NCBI RefSeq assembly: GCF_963664555.1
Contig: NZ_OY761461.1
Span: 2,294,001-2,358,000, forward strand
DNA: 64,000 bases
Reading direction: 5' to 3'
DNA from: Labilibaculum sp.
GTDB taxonomy: Bacteria > Bacteroidota > Bacteroidia > Bacteroidales > Marinifilaceae
The position numbers were made by a program, and so were the translations under genes. Every line of letters begins with the position of its first letter. Within the stretch, counting starts at the first letter, position 1. The notes beneath the pieces were generated by a model. It saw only the letters and a list, made by a program, of their open reading frames with translations, made no database searches and was not told the origin of the DNA. Below, in pieces: positions 8,058-16,526 of the stretch.

Positions 8058-8624
8058 ATGCAACAAGTAACAGAAATTCAGGCTGTTGATTTTCAAAAAC
8101 AAATTGACGCCCTTACTGCAAAGGTTTCCATGCTGGAAGGTATGAATCAAGATCAATTATCAATCGCGGTTGTATCAGGTGATTTTGATAAAATTTTGGC
8201 GGCTATGGTTATTTCTCTCGGAGCAGCTGCAATGGATACAGAAGTGAAATTATTCTTTTCATTTTGGGCCCTTGCCGCTTTACGTGATCCTAAAAAATCA
8301 GTCACTGGAAAGAATTTTATTTCTAAAATGTTTGGCGTTATGCTTCCTAAAGGAAAGGAGAAATTGAAATTATCGAATATGAATATGTGCGGAATGGGAC
8401 CACGAATGATCAAATCGATTATGAAAAAGCATGGTGTTCTTTCTTTGGAAGAAATGTTTAAACAAGCTGGTGAGTTTGGTATTGAAATTACTATTTGCGA
8501 GATGTCGATGGATTTGATGGGAATAAAAAAAGAAGAATTGATTGATTATCCAAATATGCGTTTTGCAGGTGCTGTAACATTTGCCGGAGATATGGGTGAG
8601 AGCACATCACAGTTATTTATATAA
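8058..8624 (+). CDS. DsrE2-type sulfur carrier protein
   Basis: This 188-residue protein belongs to the DsrE/F/H-like family (DrsE_2 type), which carries sulfane sulfur as cysteine persulfide. A helix/coiled N-terminus is followed by the Rossmann-like core LSIAVVSGDFDKILAAMVIS and FFSFWALAALR. Cys occurs in NMNMCGMGP and in the family-typical ITICEMSMDLMG, which probably holds the persulfide. It is the first gene of the operon, 32 bp before tusA. Pairing of dsrE2 with tusA is a known arrangement in sulfur-oxidising prokaryotes, where both move sulfur to Hdr-like or Dsr systems. The donor here is unknown. Confidence 0.86.
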   Translation: MQQVTEIQAVDFQKQIDALTAKVSMLEGMNQDQLSIAVVSGDFDKILAAMVISLGAAAMDTEVKLFFSFWALAALRDPKKSVTGKNFISKMFGVMLPKGKEKLKLSNMNMCGMGPRMIKSIMKKHGVLSLEEMFKQAGEFGIEITICEMSMDLMGIKKEELIDYPNMRFAGAVTFAGDMGESTSQLFI

Positions 8625-8656
8625 AGAGAATTTTTTAATTATTAAAATTTAAGATC

Positions 8657-8905
8657 ATGACACAAGAAGAATTATTGGAAATAAAAGCAGATACATCTGT
8701 AGATGCACGTGGAACTTCATGTCCCGGACCACTATTAGCAGCTAAAAAAGCAATTGGAACTATTGATAAAGGTCAAATTATGGAGATTCTTTCTGCCGAT
8801 GAAGGTACAAGAAATGATATTCCAAAATGGTGTAACAAAAAAGGGTTCGAATGTTTAGGAACGCTGGAAGAATCTGGATTTTATAAAATTTATCTAAAAA
8901 AATAA
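8657..8905 (+). CDS. tusA: TusA-family sulfurtransferase carrier
   Basis: This is a small (82-residue) TusA/SirA-fold protein. The active cysteine is Cys22 in VDARGTSCPGPLLAAKKAI, matching the CPxP motif that carries a persulfide. The remainder, with EILSADEGTRNDIPKWC and a C-terminal strand YKIYLKK, fits the two-layer alpha/beta fold. It follows dsrE2 and stops 2 bp before the MvhD-like gene, so the three are surely co-translated. TusA usually relays sulfur in tRNA thiolation, molybdenum cofactor synthesis or sulfur oxidation. The company of Hdr-like genes favours energy metabolism. Confidence 0.92.
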   Translation: MTQEELLEIKADTSVDARGTSCPGPLLAAKKAIGTIDKGQIMEILSADEGTRNDIPKWCNKKGFECLGTLEESGFYKIYLKK

Positions 8906-8907
8906 AG

Positions 8908-9315
8908 ATGGGAGCGGAAAAAGTAAATAAAAGCCCGAAGATTTTGGTTTTTTCAACAGAAAAAATCTCCGATCCGGCTATTGATATGGCGGGCTTATTG
9001 AAATTACATTATCCGCCTACTGTCTATACCATCACAGTTCCTTGCTCAAGTGGAATCAAATCAAAGTGGATTTTACATGCCCTTGAGCAAGGGTTTGATG
9101 GTGTATTTATAGCTGCTGATGGAACCGACTGTCCATATGGTGAATCTTGTGTCGATAAAACCGGTCAGCTTGTAGGTGCAACTCAAGAACTTTTAAAGCA
9201 AAAAGGAATGGATCCAGCTCGTCTTAAAATGGCGGCCATATGTTCTGTGTGCAGTGAGCCATTCGTAAAACATGTAAAGAGTTTTACTAATTATTTAATG
9301 AATTCTTCAAATTAA
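8908..9315 (+). CDS. MvhD/FlpD-type iron-sulfur electron transfer subunit
   Basis: This 135-residue protein resembles the hydrogenase iron-sulfur subunit family MvhD/FlpD (PF02662), which passes electrons between a partner enzyme and HdrA. Cysteines expected to bind the FeS cluster occur in VPCSSGIKSKW, DCPYGESC and ICSVC. FDGVFIAADGTDC is family-typical. In sulfate reducers this domain is fused to the end of QmoB; here it is a separate gene ahead of two HdrA-type genes. It follows tusA after 2 bp and precedes the next gene by 5 bp. No hydrogenase or formate dehydrogenase gene is present nearby. Confidence 0.88.
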   Translation: MGAEKVNKSPKILVFSTEKISDPAIDMAGLLKLHYPPTVYTITVPCSSGIKSKWILHALEQGFDGVFIAADGTDCPYGESCVDKTGQLVGATQELLKQKGMDPARLKMAAICSVCSEPFVKHVKSFTNYLMNSSN

Positions 9316-9320
9316 GCAGA

Positions 9321-10622
9321 ATGTCGGAAAAGAAAATATTAGAATATGATGTTCTTGTTGTAGGCGGTGGTATTTCTGGCGGAGAAGCGGCTCTGAATCT
9401 CGCAAATCTTAATTATAAGGTTTTGGTGGTTGAGAAAGACTTATCTCTTGGTGGAAAGATGATTGCACTTAGCAAGGTATTCCCAACTCTGGATTGTGCG
9501 GCTTGTATCACTACTCCTAAAGTATCTGAAATATCCAGACATCCCAATATTACGATCATGTTTAGTGCCGAGGCTAAGAAGATTGATAAAATTGGAGAAC
9601 ATAATTTTGAGGCTCATGTGCATCAAAAACCAAGATACGTAAATATCGAGGACTGTACAGCATGTCAATTGTGTGAGAAAGCATGTCCGGTTAGTGTAAT
9701 AGACGAATACCAACAAGGTTTGGTGGGGCGTAAAGCTGCCTTTATTCCATTTAGTATTGCGAGTCCTCGTGCTGCAGCTATCGATATCATAAATTGCACT
9801 TTGTGCGGAGCATGTGAAAGAGTGTGCCCGACAGGATGTATTGATTTTACACAAACAGACAATGACTTTATTGTTAAAACCAAAGCTGTAGTTGTGGCTA
9901 CCGGTTTTAACTTGTTTGATCCGCTTAAAATTCCACGTTACGGTTACGGAAAATATAAAAATGTAATTACTTCCATGCAAATGGAAAGACAACTCGCTCC
10001 AACCAGACCCTTTAATACCATTCTGAGACCTGGAGATGGAAAAATGCCTGATAATATCGCATATGTACTGTGTACAGGTTCACGCGATAAATCGGTAGGT
10101 AACCCAATTTGTTCCCAGGTATGTTGTATGTATTCCATAAAACAAGGTCAATTGTTAATGGGATCGCTGCCAATGGCTGATGTGACCATTTATTACTTGC
10201 ATATCAGAGCATTTGGAAAAGGTTTTAATGAGTTTTACGATCAGTCCAAAGACATGGGTGTAGAATTTATTAAAGGTAAAATTGGTAATATCACTGAGAA
10301 GGAAAACGGAAACTTAATTCTACGATACGAAGATATTGAAGAAGGTAAGGTGAAGGAAGCAGAACACGATATGGTTGTACTTTCAGTAGGTGTGATGTCT
10401 AATTCTGAAATTTCTGATTCTTTCCAAGGTGAATCGTTACGATTAGATGATTATGGATTTATCAATCAAAATGATATTCTGGCCAGTCCTGCTGAAACCA
10501 GCATTGATGGCGTATTTGTTGCTGGTACAGCTACGGGTCCAATGGATATTCCTGATTCAATATTGTCAGCAGGTGCTGCTTCTGCAGAAACTACAAGTTA
10601 TTTAAGGAGGGCATCGTTATGA
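9321..10622 (+). CDS. HdrA/QmoA-like FAD iron-sulfur protein
   Basis: This 433-residue flavoprotein resembles heterodisulfide reductase subunit A and QmoA. The FAD motif GGGISG is at residues 15-20. The HdrA-typical LDCAACITTPK is near 57-67. Two ferredoxin-type clusters follow, at Cys112/115/118/122 and Cys159/162/165/169. Later come CTGSRD, QVCCMYS and the C-terminal FVAGTATGPMDIPDSILSAGAA. It should sit in the cytoplasm and exchange electrons with the second HdrA-like protein and the membrane subunit. It is shorter than methanogen HdrA, which has an N-terminal extension, and is close to QmoA size. Its TGA stop overlaps the ATG of a 33-codon ORF. Confidence 0.9.
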   Translation: MSEKKILEYDVLVVGGGISGGEAALNLANLNYKVLVVEKDLSLGGKMIALSKVFPTLDCAACITTPKVSEISRHPNITIMFSAEAKKIDKIGEHNFEAHVHQKPRYVNIEDCTACQLCEKACPVSVIDEYQQGLVGRKAAFIPFSIASPRAAAIDIINCTLCGACERVCPTGCIDFTQTDNDFIVKTKAVVVATGFNLFDPLKIPRYGYGKYKNVITSMQMERQLAPTRPFNTILRPGDGKMPDNIAYVLCTGSRDKSVGNPICSQVCCMYSIKQGQLLMGSLPMADVTIYYLHIRAFGKGFNEFYDQSKDMGVEFIKGKIGNITEKENGNLILRYEDIEEGKVKEAEHDMVVLSVGVMSNSEISDSFQGESLRLDDYGFINQNDILASPAETSIDGVFVAGTATGPMDIPDSILSAGAASAETTSYLRRASL

Positions 10623-10720
10623 AACGTCCATGCCAAGGATATTTTGACATACAGGAGGATGATTATTCCAGCATGGAAAGTTCCATATGGCAATTAACAA
10701 AGCAAATTATAATCATATGA
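10619..10720 (+). CDS. Possible 33-residue protein coupled to both HdrA genes
   Basis: A short ORF starts in an ATGA overlap with the stop of the first HdrA-like gene (ATG 10619, TGA 10620-10622). It ends in a second ATGA overlap with the ATG at 10717 of the next HdrA-like gene (TGA 10718-10720). The product begins MKRPCQGYFDIQEDD, contains one Cys, is acidic in the middle and ends in QIIII. An AGGAGG-like stretch at 10653-10658 lies inside it. Both overlaps suggest translational coupling, and the ORF could serve as a re-initiation relay instead of making a stable protein. I recognise no homologue. Confidence 0.5.
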   Translation: MKRPCQGYFDIQEDDYSSMESSIWQLTKQIIII

Positions 10721-12651
10721 AAAAGAAAATAGGTGTTTACGTATGTCATTGCGGAGGGAATATTTCAGATTACGTTGACGTGGAAAAGGTTCGGGCCGAG
10801 ATTGAGAAGGATGAAAGCGTATTTTTATCGAAAACAACTATGTTTGCCTGTGCAGATTCCAACCAGAAGGATATGGTTACAGATATTGCAGAAAAGCAAT
10901 TGGATGGTGCCGTTGTTGCTTCTTGTTCTCCCACATTACATTTACTTACATTTAGCGCTGTTGCTGAAAGAGCCGGGTTGAATAAATACAATTATATTCA
11001 TGCAAATATCAGAGAACAAGCTTCCTGGGCTCATTCTGATGATAAAGTTGGGGCAACCGAGAAAGCAATTCAGATTGTAAAAGCGGCTGTTGCAAAAGTG
11101 AAGAGGTCGAATGCCCTTGAACCATTTCGGGTAGCTGCGACCAATGCTGTAGCTGTTGTTGGTGCCGGTATTGCAGGGCTTCGTTCAGCAATCCAATTAG
11201 CCGAATCAGGAGCTCAGGTATATTTAATAGAACGTGAATTTTTTGTAGGGGGTAGAGTTGCTCAATGGGATGATTTGTTTGTGTCAGATGAAACTGGTAA
11301 AGAGTTAATTACCCGTCTTTACGACAAAGCAATGAATCACAAAAATATTACATTGTTTACAGGGGCTGAAATTATTGAGAATAGCGGGAGTGTTGGAAAT
11401 ATCTCATTGAAGGTGAAAATTGCTCCTCGTCATATGAAATTGGATTGCAACGAGGGTAATTTAGGGAAAGCCATTGAAGTTTGTCCGGTAGTTGTTCCCG
11501 ATAAATTTAACTTTAATATTACTACACGTAAGGCTATCTATCACAATTTTCCCGGTGAATATCCTCAACTTCCGGTAATCGACATAGAGAATTGTACCCG
11601 CTGTGGAGAGTGTGAAAAAGTTTGCGAAAATGTTGATTTTAGTCAGAAGGATGAATTTCTAAATATTAAAGTTGGTTCTGTACTTCTTGCAACAGGTTTT
11701 GATCCATACGAGCCAAAAAATGACGAATTTGGTTATAAAACGATTGATAATGTTGTTACTCTTCCTCAATTTAAACGTTTGGTTCATTATTGCGATGATA
11801 AGCTTGTTTATAAAGGAAAAGAGGTTAAGAATGTCGCCTATATCTATTGTGTAGGTAGTCGTCAGGTTGACGGGGATAATAAATATTGCTCAAGGTATTG
11901 CTGCACAGCTACCATACATGCAGCAATCACTGCTAAAAAGAAATACAAAGATCTGTATAATTTCCATTTTAACAGAGGAATTAGAACCTATGGGAAACAG
12001 GAAGTTTTATACGATGAATCTTCTCGTTTGGGGGATATTTATTTGCAGTCATTTGAAGATCATCCACCGGTTGTGTCTAAGGAAGGTGACAAGACTATTG
12101 TTACTATTAACGATATTTTAACTGCCGATAAAACTTTGGAAGTGGAAGCTGATTTGGTGGTTTTGGTAACTGGTATGGTACCCCGCCAGGACAATTCAAT
12201 TGGCAGTCTTCTGAAAATTCCCAGGGGAAGAGATAATTTCTTTAATGAAATTCACATGAAGCTGCGACCAGTTGAAACAGTAATTGATGGTGTAACCATC
12301 GCAGGTGCTTCTCAAGGGCCAAAGAATATTATGGAATCAATGAATTCATCTTTGGCTGCTGCAACCAAGTCTTTTTCATTAATTGCTTCGGGAGAACTTT
12401 CTCTTTCACCTACTATTGCCAAAATTGATGTGGATAACTGCGGGTGGTGTGGTAAATGTGATGATGCATGTCCATTTAGTGCTTTAACAAAAGCAGATGT
12501 TAATGGTAAGCTGGTTGCAGTTGTAAATGAATCTGTTTGTAAAGGGTGTGGAATGTGTATGCCTGTTTGTCCGTCCAATGCAATTGAATTGATTGGATAT
12601 ACTGACAATCAAATTGAAAGTATGATTGACGCTTTATTATCAACAGATTAA
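10717..12651 (+). CDS. HdrA/QmoB-like FAD iron-sulfur protein
   Basis: This is a second, larger HdrA-type protein of 644 residues. The N-terminal HdrA domain shows YVCHCGGNI, FACADSNQ and VVASCSPTLH. An FAD motif GAGIAG at about 149-154 follows, then VGGRVAQWDD. A cluster motif CTRCGECEKVC lies mid-protein, then YCVGSR and RYCCTATIHAA. Two C-terminal [4Fe-4S] motifs (CGWCGKCDDACP and CKGCGMCMPVCP) close the protein. It matches QmoB without the C-terminal MvhD domain, which is encoded separately upstream. The frame also offers ATG 10687. I prefer 10717 because it overlaps the stop of the small ORF as ATGA and places the HdrA start (MKKKIGVYVCHCGGN) at the N-terminus. Confidence 0.88.
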   Translation: MKKKIGVYVCHCGGNISDYVDVEKVRAEIEKDESVFLSKTTMFACADSNQKDMVTDIAEKQLDGAVVASCSPTLHLLTFSAVAERAGLNKYNYIHANIREQASWAHSDDKVGATEKAIQIVKAAVAKVKRSNALEPFRVAATNAVAVVGAGIAGLRSAIQLAESGAQVYLIEREFFVGGRVAQWDDLFVSDETGKELITRLYDKAMNHKNITLFTGAEIIENSGSVGNISLKVKIAPRHMKLDCNEGNLGKAIEVCPVVVPDKFNFNITTRKAIYHNFPGEYPQLPVIDIENCTRCGECEKVCENVDFSQKDEFLNIKVGSVLLATGFDPYEPKNDEFGYKTIDNVVTLPQFKRLVHYCDDKLVYKGKEVKNVAYIYCVGSRQVDGDNKYCSRYCCTATIHAAITAKKKYKDLYNFHFNRGIRTYGKQEVLYDESSRLGDIYLQSFEDHPPVVSKEGDKTIVTINDILTADKTLEVEADLVVLVTGMVPRQDNSIGSLLKIPRGRDNFFNEIHMKLRPVETVIDGVTIAGASQGPKNIMESMNSSLAAATKSFSLIASGELSLSPTIAKIDVDNCGWCGKCDDACPFSALTKADVNGKLVAVVNESVCKGCGMCMPVCPSNAIELIGYTDNQIESMIDALLSTD

Positions 12652-12655
12652 AACT

Positions 12656-12958
12656 ATGAATATGGAAGTTGAAAAAGGTAAAACCGCAAAATATCGGAAA
12701 GAAAAGAACCCTGTAGCCAAAGAGGTTATGGAGAACCTTAAATATTTTACAAAAACAAAAAAAATACTGATGGATGCTTTGAAAGAAGGGGATAAAACCG
12801 TTCCTCAACTATCCAAAGCACTAAATATACCTGGAGATGAGGTGTTGTATCAGTTGATGAGCTTGATGAAATACGGTTTTGTTGAAACAGGCGACCTTGA
12901 TGATATGGACGAATATTTTTATTACAAAATAAAAGACAATGGCAAGGATAAATCCTAA
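12656..12958 (+). CDS. Winged-helix protein within the Hdr/Qmo-like operon
   Basis: This 100-residue protein has a basic N-terminus and a compact helix-turn-helix/winged-helix segment: FTKTKKILMDALKEGDKTVPQLSKALNIPGDEVLYQLMSLMKYGFVETG, here described over residues ~33-80. An acidic DLDDMDEYFYYKI strand pair follows. It lies 4 bp after the HdrA-like gene and overlaps the next gene by 20 bp, so it is an integral part of the operon. It could be a DNA-binding autoregulator or a wHTH used for protein contact inside the complex. No cysteine or metal site is visible. I cannot assign a named family. Confidence 0.72.
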   Translation: MNMEVEKGKTAKYRKEKNPVAKEVMENLKYFTKTKKILMDALKEGDKTVPQLSKALNIPGDEVLYQLMSLMKYGFVETGDLDDMDEYFYYKIKDNGKDKS

Positions 12959-13994
12959 ATTCACAACTGAGTTGCAAAGCTATGGCGCTTTTGATACAAA
13001 CGCATGTTATAATTGCGGGAATTGTACAGCTGTTTGCTCTTTGTCAGACGAAGACAACTCGTTTCCACGGAAAATGGTAAGATATAGCGTACTTGGTTTG
13101 GAAAATGAAATTCAAACTTCATTGGAACCTTGGTTGTGCTATTATTGTGGCGATTGCAGTGCAACGTGCCCACGTGAAGCAGAGCCAGGTGAATTAATGA
13201 TGTCACTTCGCAGATACCTGACTTCAAAATATGATTGGACAGGGCTTTCAGGGATGTTGTATAAATCTCTAAGTACATCTGTTATTGCATTTGTTTTGTT
13301 GGCAGTAGGAGTAATTTGGTTTGCATTAAGTCTTAATTTTGAACCTGAATTATTATTGCATTACGGTCATTATTTTGAGATGTCGGCAATTGGTAGTGTT
13401 TTTCTACTGATTTTACTTCCGAATCTTATTCGTATGTGGAATATGGTAATCCGAAAACCAAAGGTGAATGTGTCATTCTCTGCTTATTTAAAATCATTTA
13501 GCGAACTGATTGTTCATATGTTTACCCAAAAAAGAACATTGGGTTGTGATGATAGTCAAACCCGTTGGTTTCAGCACTTAATCCTTGTAATTGGTTATTT
13601 ATCATTGCTTTTCACAACAGTGTTTTTGGATTGGTTTGCAACCGACAGCAGTTTCATTCTGGTTTTGGGTTATCTCGAAAGTGCAGTTATTTTTTCAGTA
13701 ACATTTATTTTCATGATTGGACGCCTTAACAAAAAAACGCAGGTGAGTAAAAATTCACATCCAAGCGACTGGTTTTTTGTAATCTGGCTATTTCTAATGG
13801 GATTGAGTGCTTTTGTTGTCCGTTTATTTATCGATTTAGATATTCTGGAAACTAATATTTGGATGTATTTAATTCATTTAACGATTCTTGTGCAGTGGGC
13901 TATTATTATAGTGCCTTTTGGGAAGTGGACACATTTTTTATATCGTTCGTTTGCTATGTATTTTGAGAAATTAAAAAGTCTTTCGGTGTCTTAA
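12939..13994 (+). CDS. QmoC-like membrane FeS/cytochrome b subunit
   Basis: This 351-residue fusion joins an HdrC-like ferredoxin domain to an HdrE/NarI-like membrane domain, the architecture of QmoC. Two clusters are visible at Cys23/26/29/33 and Cys67/70/73/77. About six membrane helices follow from residue ~107, with several His in or next to helices (HYGHYFEM, WFQHLILVIGY, MYLIHLTILV) that could ligate haem b. It should dock the soluble HdrA-like pair to the membrane and exchange electrons with menaquinone. Its start overlaps the winged-helix gene by 20 bp. It is the last gene of the operon, followed by two hairpin terminators. Confidence 0.88.
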   Translation: MARINPKFTTELQSYGAFDTNACYNCGNCTAVCSLSDEDNSFPRKMVRYSVLGLENEIQTSLEPWLCYYCGDCSATCPREAEPGELMMSLRRYLTSKYDWTGLSGMLYKSLSTSVIAFVLLAVGVIWFALSLNFEPELLLHYGHYFEMSAIGSVFLLILLPNLIRMWNMVIRKPKVNVSFSAYLKSFSELIVHMFTQKRTLGCDDSQTRWFQHLILVIGYLSLLFTTVFLDWFATDSSFILVLGYLESAVIFSVTFIFMIGRLNKKTQVSKNSHPSDWFFVIWLFLMGLSAFVVRLFIDLDILETNIWMYLIHLTILVQWAIIIVPFGKWTHFLYRSFAMYFEKLKSLSVS

Positions 13995-14038
13995 TTAAAA
14001 TTGTTTTAACAGGCTAATATTATTAATGGCTATTGTTT

Positions 14039-14079
14039 AAGTAAAGTGTCCTTGGATCTGCTTTTCATTCACTTTACTT
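14039..14079 (+). terminator. Hairpin terminator after the QmoC-like gene
   Basis: A 10-bp stem (aagtaaagtg 14039-14048, cactttactt 14070-14079) with a 21-nt loop is followed by T residues. It begins 44 bp beyond the stop. Confidence 0.6.
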
Positions 14080-14142
14080 TTTAAATGACGGGAATTAATT
14101 TAATAGTCTTGCTAAAGAATTTCAAGTTCGAAAGAATATTGC

Positions 14143-14181
14143 GGCCTCAAATCAGTTTTCTGATTTGAGGCCATTTTTTTT
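14143..14181 (+). terminator. Strong intrinsic terminator of the Hdr/Qmo-like operon
   Basis: A perfect 13-bp stem (ggcctcaaatcag 14143-14155, ctgatttgaggcc 14160-14172) has a tttt loop and is followed by a run of 8 T. Confidence 0.92.
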
Positions 14182-14242
14182 GTTGGTATTTGTTTTATTT
14201 ATCTTTACGAAAGGTTAAATCAAGAAATAAAAATATTTAATC

Positions 14243-14455
14243 ATGAGAAGAAAACTTGATCAACATTTACTGGATTCAATGAGTAAGAATCTGGGAAATT
14301 GGCATGGCCCGTTTTATTGCAACCGAAAAGATCCACGATTAATTGTCCCCAAATACAATCCGATGTTGGGCTGGACTTTTAATTTTGCAAATCCATATGC
14401 GTATCTGATTGTAGTTGCAATTGTGTTAATTATTGTAGGTTCTCAACTATTTTAG
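14243..14455 (+). CDS. DUF5808-type small membrane protein
   Basis: This 70-residue protein has a conserved-looking core W.GPFYCNRKDPRLIVPKYNPMLGWTFNFANP, characteristic of the DUF5808 family. A single C-terminal membrane helix (YLIVVAIVLIIVGSQLF) ends the protein. The soluble part would face the cytoplasm or periplasm; I cannot tell which. The function of the family is unknown to me. It stands alone between the terminator of the Qmo-like operon and the TPR kinase, with an AT-rich promoter region in front. Confidence 0.78.
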   Translation: MRRKLDQHLLDSMSKNLGNWHGPFYCNRKDPRLIVPKYNPMLGWTFNFANPYAYLIVVAIVLIIVGSQLF

Positions 14456-14567
14456 TGGTTCTACATCCATATAAATATCCTTACTCAAAAAGCTTATTCA
14501 TAATTTTGGCAAATCAATTTTCTCCACGGAATTTGTTTTATATTTAGTTTTCTTAATTGGACACTTA

Positions 14568-16526
14568 ATGATACGATCCCGGTACTTTATTATTTTAATC
14601 ATATTTGTATTTATTACCACAGTCACGTTTGCCCAGTCGGGAGGTAAAACTGTTTCTGAACTTTTCTCGGAGGTAGAAATTTCGAAAAAGGTAAGATTGC
14701 TGGGAGACAAGTGCTGGAGTTTACGGGAAATTAATTCTGATTCTGCCATTATTCTTGGACAGCAGGCTTTGCAATTAGCGATTCAATATGATATAAAAAA
14801 AGAATTGCCAAGACTCTATGGGTTTATTGGGGTTGTTCAATTGCACTATTTATACAAAACTAAAGAATCAATTCCCTACCTGCATAGGGCTTTGGAGTAT
14901 AGCCTGCAACAAAAAGACTCGGTGCAGCTGGCTTATTCATATAACAATTTAGGTGATTTATATCTATTAACTGGAAATATACCTTTAGCCTTAAAATTCT
15001 CCGAATATTCATTGCAAATATTCACGATTCTTAATCATGATGCGGGAAAATCATATGCATACGTGAATATGGGTTTGGTATATCGTGAGAAGAAAGATTT
15101 TGATTTGGCACTGGAATATTTTGAAAAGGCTAAATCATTATGGAAGGAGTTAGGAGATGAATTGGGGATGGGCTCGGTAACCTTGGAAATTGCGCGGACT
15201 TATGAAGCAAAAGGAGATCATGATATAGCAATGAAATATTATCAGCAGTCTTTTCAGAAAAGTCTGGGTTCAAGTAATGTCAGATATGCTGCTTTTTGTT
15301 TGTCAGGAATGGCTAATATATTTTATCTGAAAAGTGAGTACGATAAAGCGTTTGAATATTATCAGAAAGCATTGAAATTAAATCAGGAGCGCAGGCATAA
15401 TTTTGGTATGGTTGATGATTATATCGGTTTGGCCTTAGTTTATGCTCATAAAAATGAACGTGCAGAGGCAGAGCTTGCATTGCATAAAGCGCTTGGTGTT
15501 GCCAGCAAATTAGGATTGAATTCCAAAATTCTAAAAACATATAGGGCATTTGTTGAACTTTATCAAATTGTTGATGATCAGTCAAATGCAATGGTGAGCT
15601 ACGATAGGTTTTCATTGGTATACGATTCCATTTTTTCCATCCAGCAATTTGAGATTATTGAGGAGATGCAAAATAGATTTACGATTCGGCAAACTCTATC
15701 CGAAACAGAGCAGGAATTAGCATCCCGAAAATTTCAAGAATTATACTTGGTGATTATTATCATTCTGATGTTGATAATTGCTGTTATTCTTTATTGGCGT
15801 TATCAGTCACAGCGGAAATTGAATCTTAAGCTAGCCGAAATTAACCGGACAAAGGATAAATTATTCTCAGTAATTTCTCATGATTTAAAAAATCCGTTTA
15901 ATTCTTTAATTGGATTTAGTGAGTTATTAATGGAGGAGAGCAGAGAAGGTGATTATCAAAATACAGAGAAGTTTGCCGGTTATATTCATCAGTCATCATT
16001 GGAAGGAATGAAGCTGTTGACCAATTTATTGGATTGGTCTAGATCACAAACAGGAGCTATTTCATTTTACCCGACATCAATATCATTTGATCAGCTGTTT
16101 GATGAGTTAAACAGTTTTTTTGAATCAGAGCAACAGCAATATAAGGTAAAGATTGAATTCAATAATTTAATTGAACAGAAGGTTATGGCCGATCCGGATA
16201 TTCTTCGGACAATTTTAATTAATTTAATTTCCAACGCTATTAAATACACATATGAGGGTGGTTTGATTAGATTGGATGCGACTAAAACAAATTCTCATGT
16301 GAATATTAAAGTAAAAGACAATGGCACCGGGATGTCGCCGGATATTTTGAATAGATTATTTGATAATTCAAAAACAATAAATAGTACTCAAGGTTTGCAC
16401 AACGAACAGGGAACCGGTTTGGGCTTAAGTATTTGTTTCGAATTAATTCGAATTCATAAGGGAACAATCAAAGTTAAAAGTGAATTGGGAAAGGGAAGTA
16501 CTTTTGAAATCGAGTTTCCTGGTTAA
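14568..16526 (+). CDS. TPR-repeat sensor histidine kinase
   Basis: This 652-residue membrane kinase starts with a signal peptide (to TFAQS), followed by a periplasmic region with about six tetratricopeptide repeats (for example AYVNMGLVYREKKDFDLALEYFEKA). A membrane helix at ~390-410 (LVIIIILMLIIAVILYW) follows. Then come a HisKA domain with the phospho-acceptor His in SVISHDLKNPFNSLIGFSELL, an N-box ILINLISNAIKYT, and G boxes VKDNGTGMS and GTGLGLSIC. Such TPR kinases are common in Bacteroidota and sense unknown cues. No response regulator adjoins, so the partner is elsewhere; the lone receivers in this window are candidates only. Confidence 0.93.
   Translation: MIRSRYFIILIIFVFITTVTFAQSGGKTVSELFSEVEISKKVRLLGDKCWSLREINSDSAIILGQQALQLAIQYDIKKELPRLYGFIGVVQLHYLYKTKESIPYLHRALEYSLQQKDSVQLAYSYNNLGDLYLLTGNIPLALKFSEYSLQIFTILNHDAGKSYAYVNMGLVYREKKDFDLALEYFEKAKSLWKELGDELGMGSVTLEIARTYEAKGDHDIAMKYYQQSFQKSLGSSNVRYAAFCLSGMANIFYLKSEYDKAFEYYQKALKLNQERRHNFGMVDDYIGLALVYAHKNERAEAELALHKALGVASKLGLNSKILKTYRAFVELYQIVDDQSNAMVSYDRFSLVYDSIFSIQQFEIIEEMQNRFTIRQTLSETEQELASRKFQELYLVIIIILMLIIAVILYWRYQSQRKLNLKLAEINRTKDKLFSVISHDLKNPFNSLIGFSELLMEESREGDYQNTEKFAGYIHQSSLEGMKLLTNLLDWSRSQTGAISFYPTSISFDQLFDELNSFFESEQQQYKVKIEFNNLIEQKVMADPDILRTILINLISNAIKYTYEGGLIRLDATKTNSHVNIKVKDNGTGMSPDILNRLFDNSKTINSTQGLHNEQGTGLGLSICFELIRIHKGTIKVKSELGKGSTFEIEFPG

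Noticed and set aside
9441..9992. 183-codon antisense ORF opposite the first HdrA-like gene
   Set aside because: It lies entirely within a gene with clear FAD and FeS motifs. The antisense product has no recognisable domain, so it is a coding shadow.
8058..13994. A complete dissimilatory sulfate reduction or Dsr sulfur-oxidation island
   Set aside because: Only DsrE2 and TusA and the Hdr/Qmo-like genes are present. No AprAB, Sat, DsrAB, DsrC or DsrMKJOP was found in the window, so such a pathway cannot be claimed.
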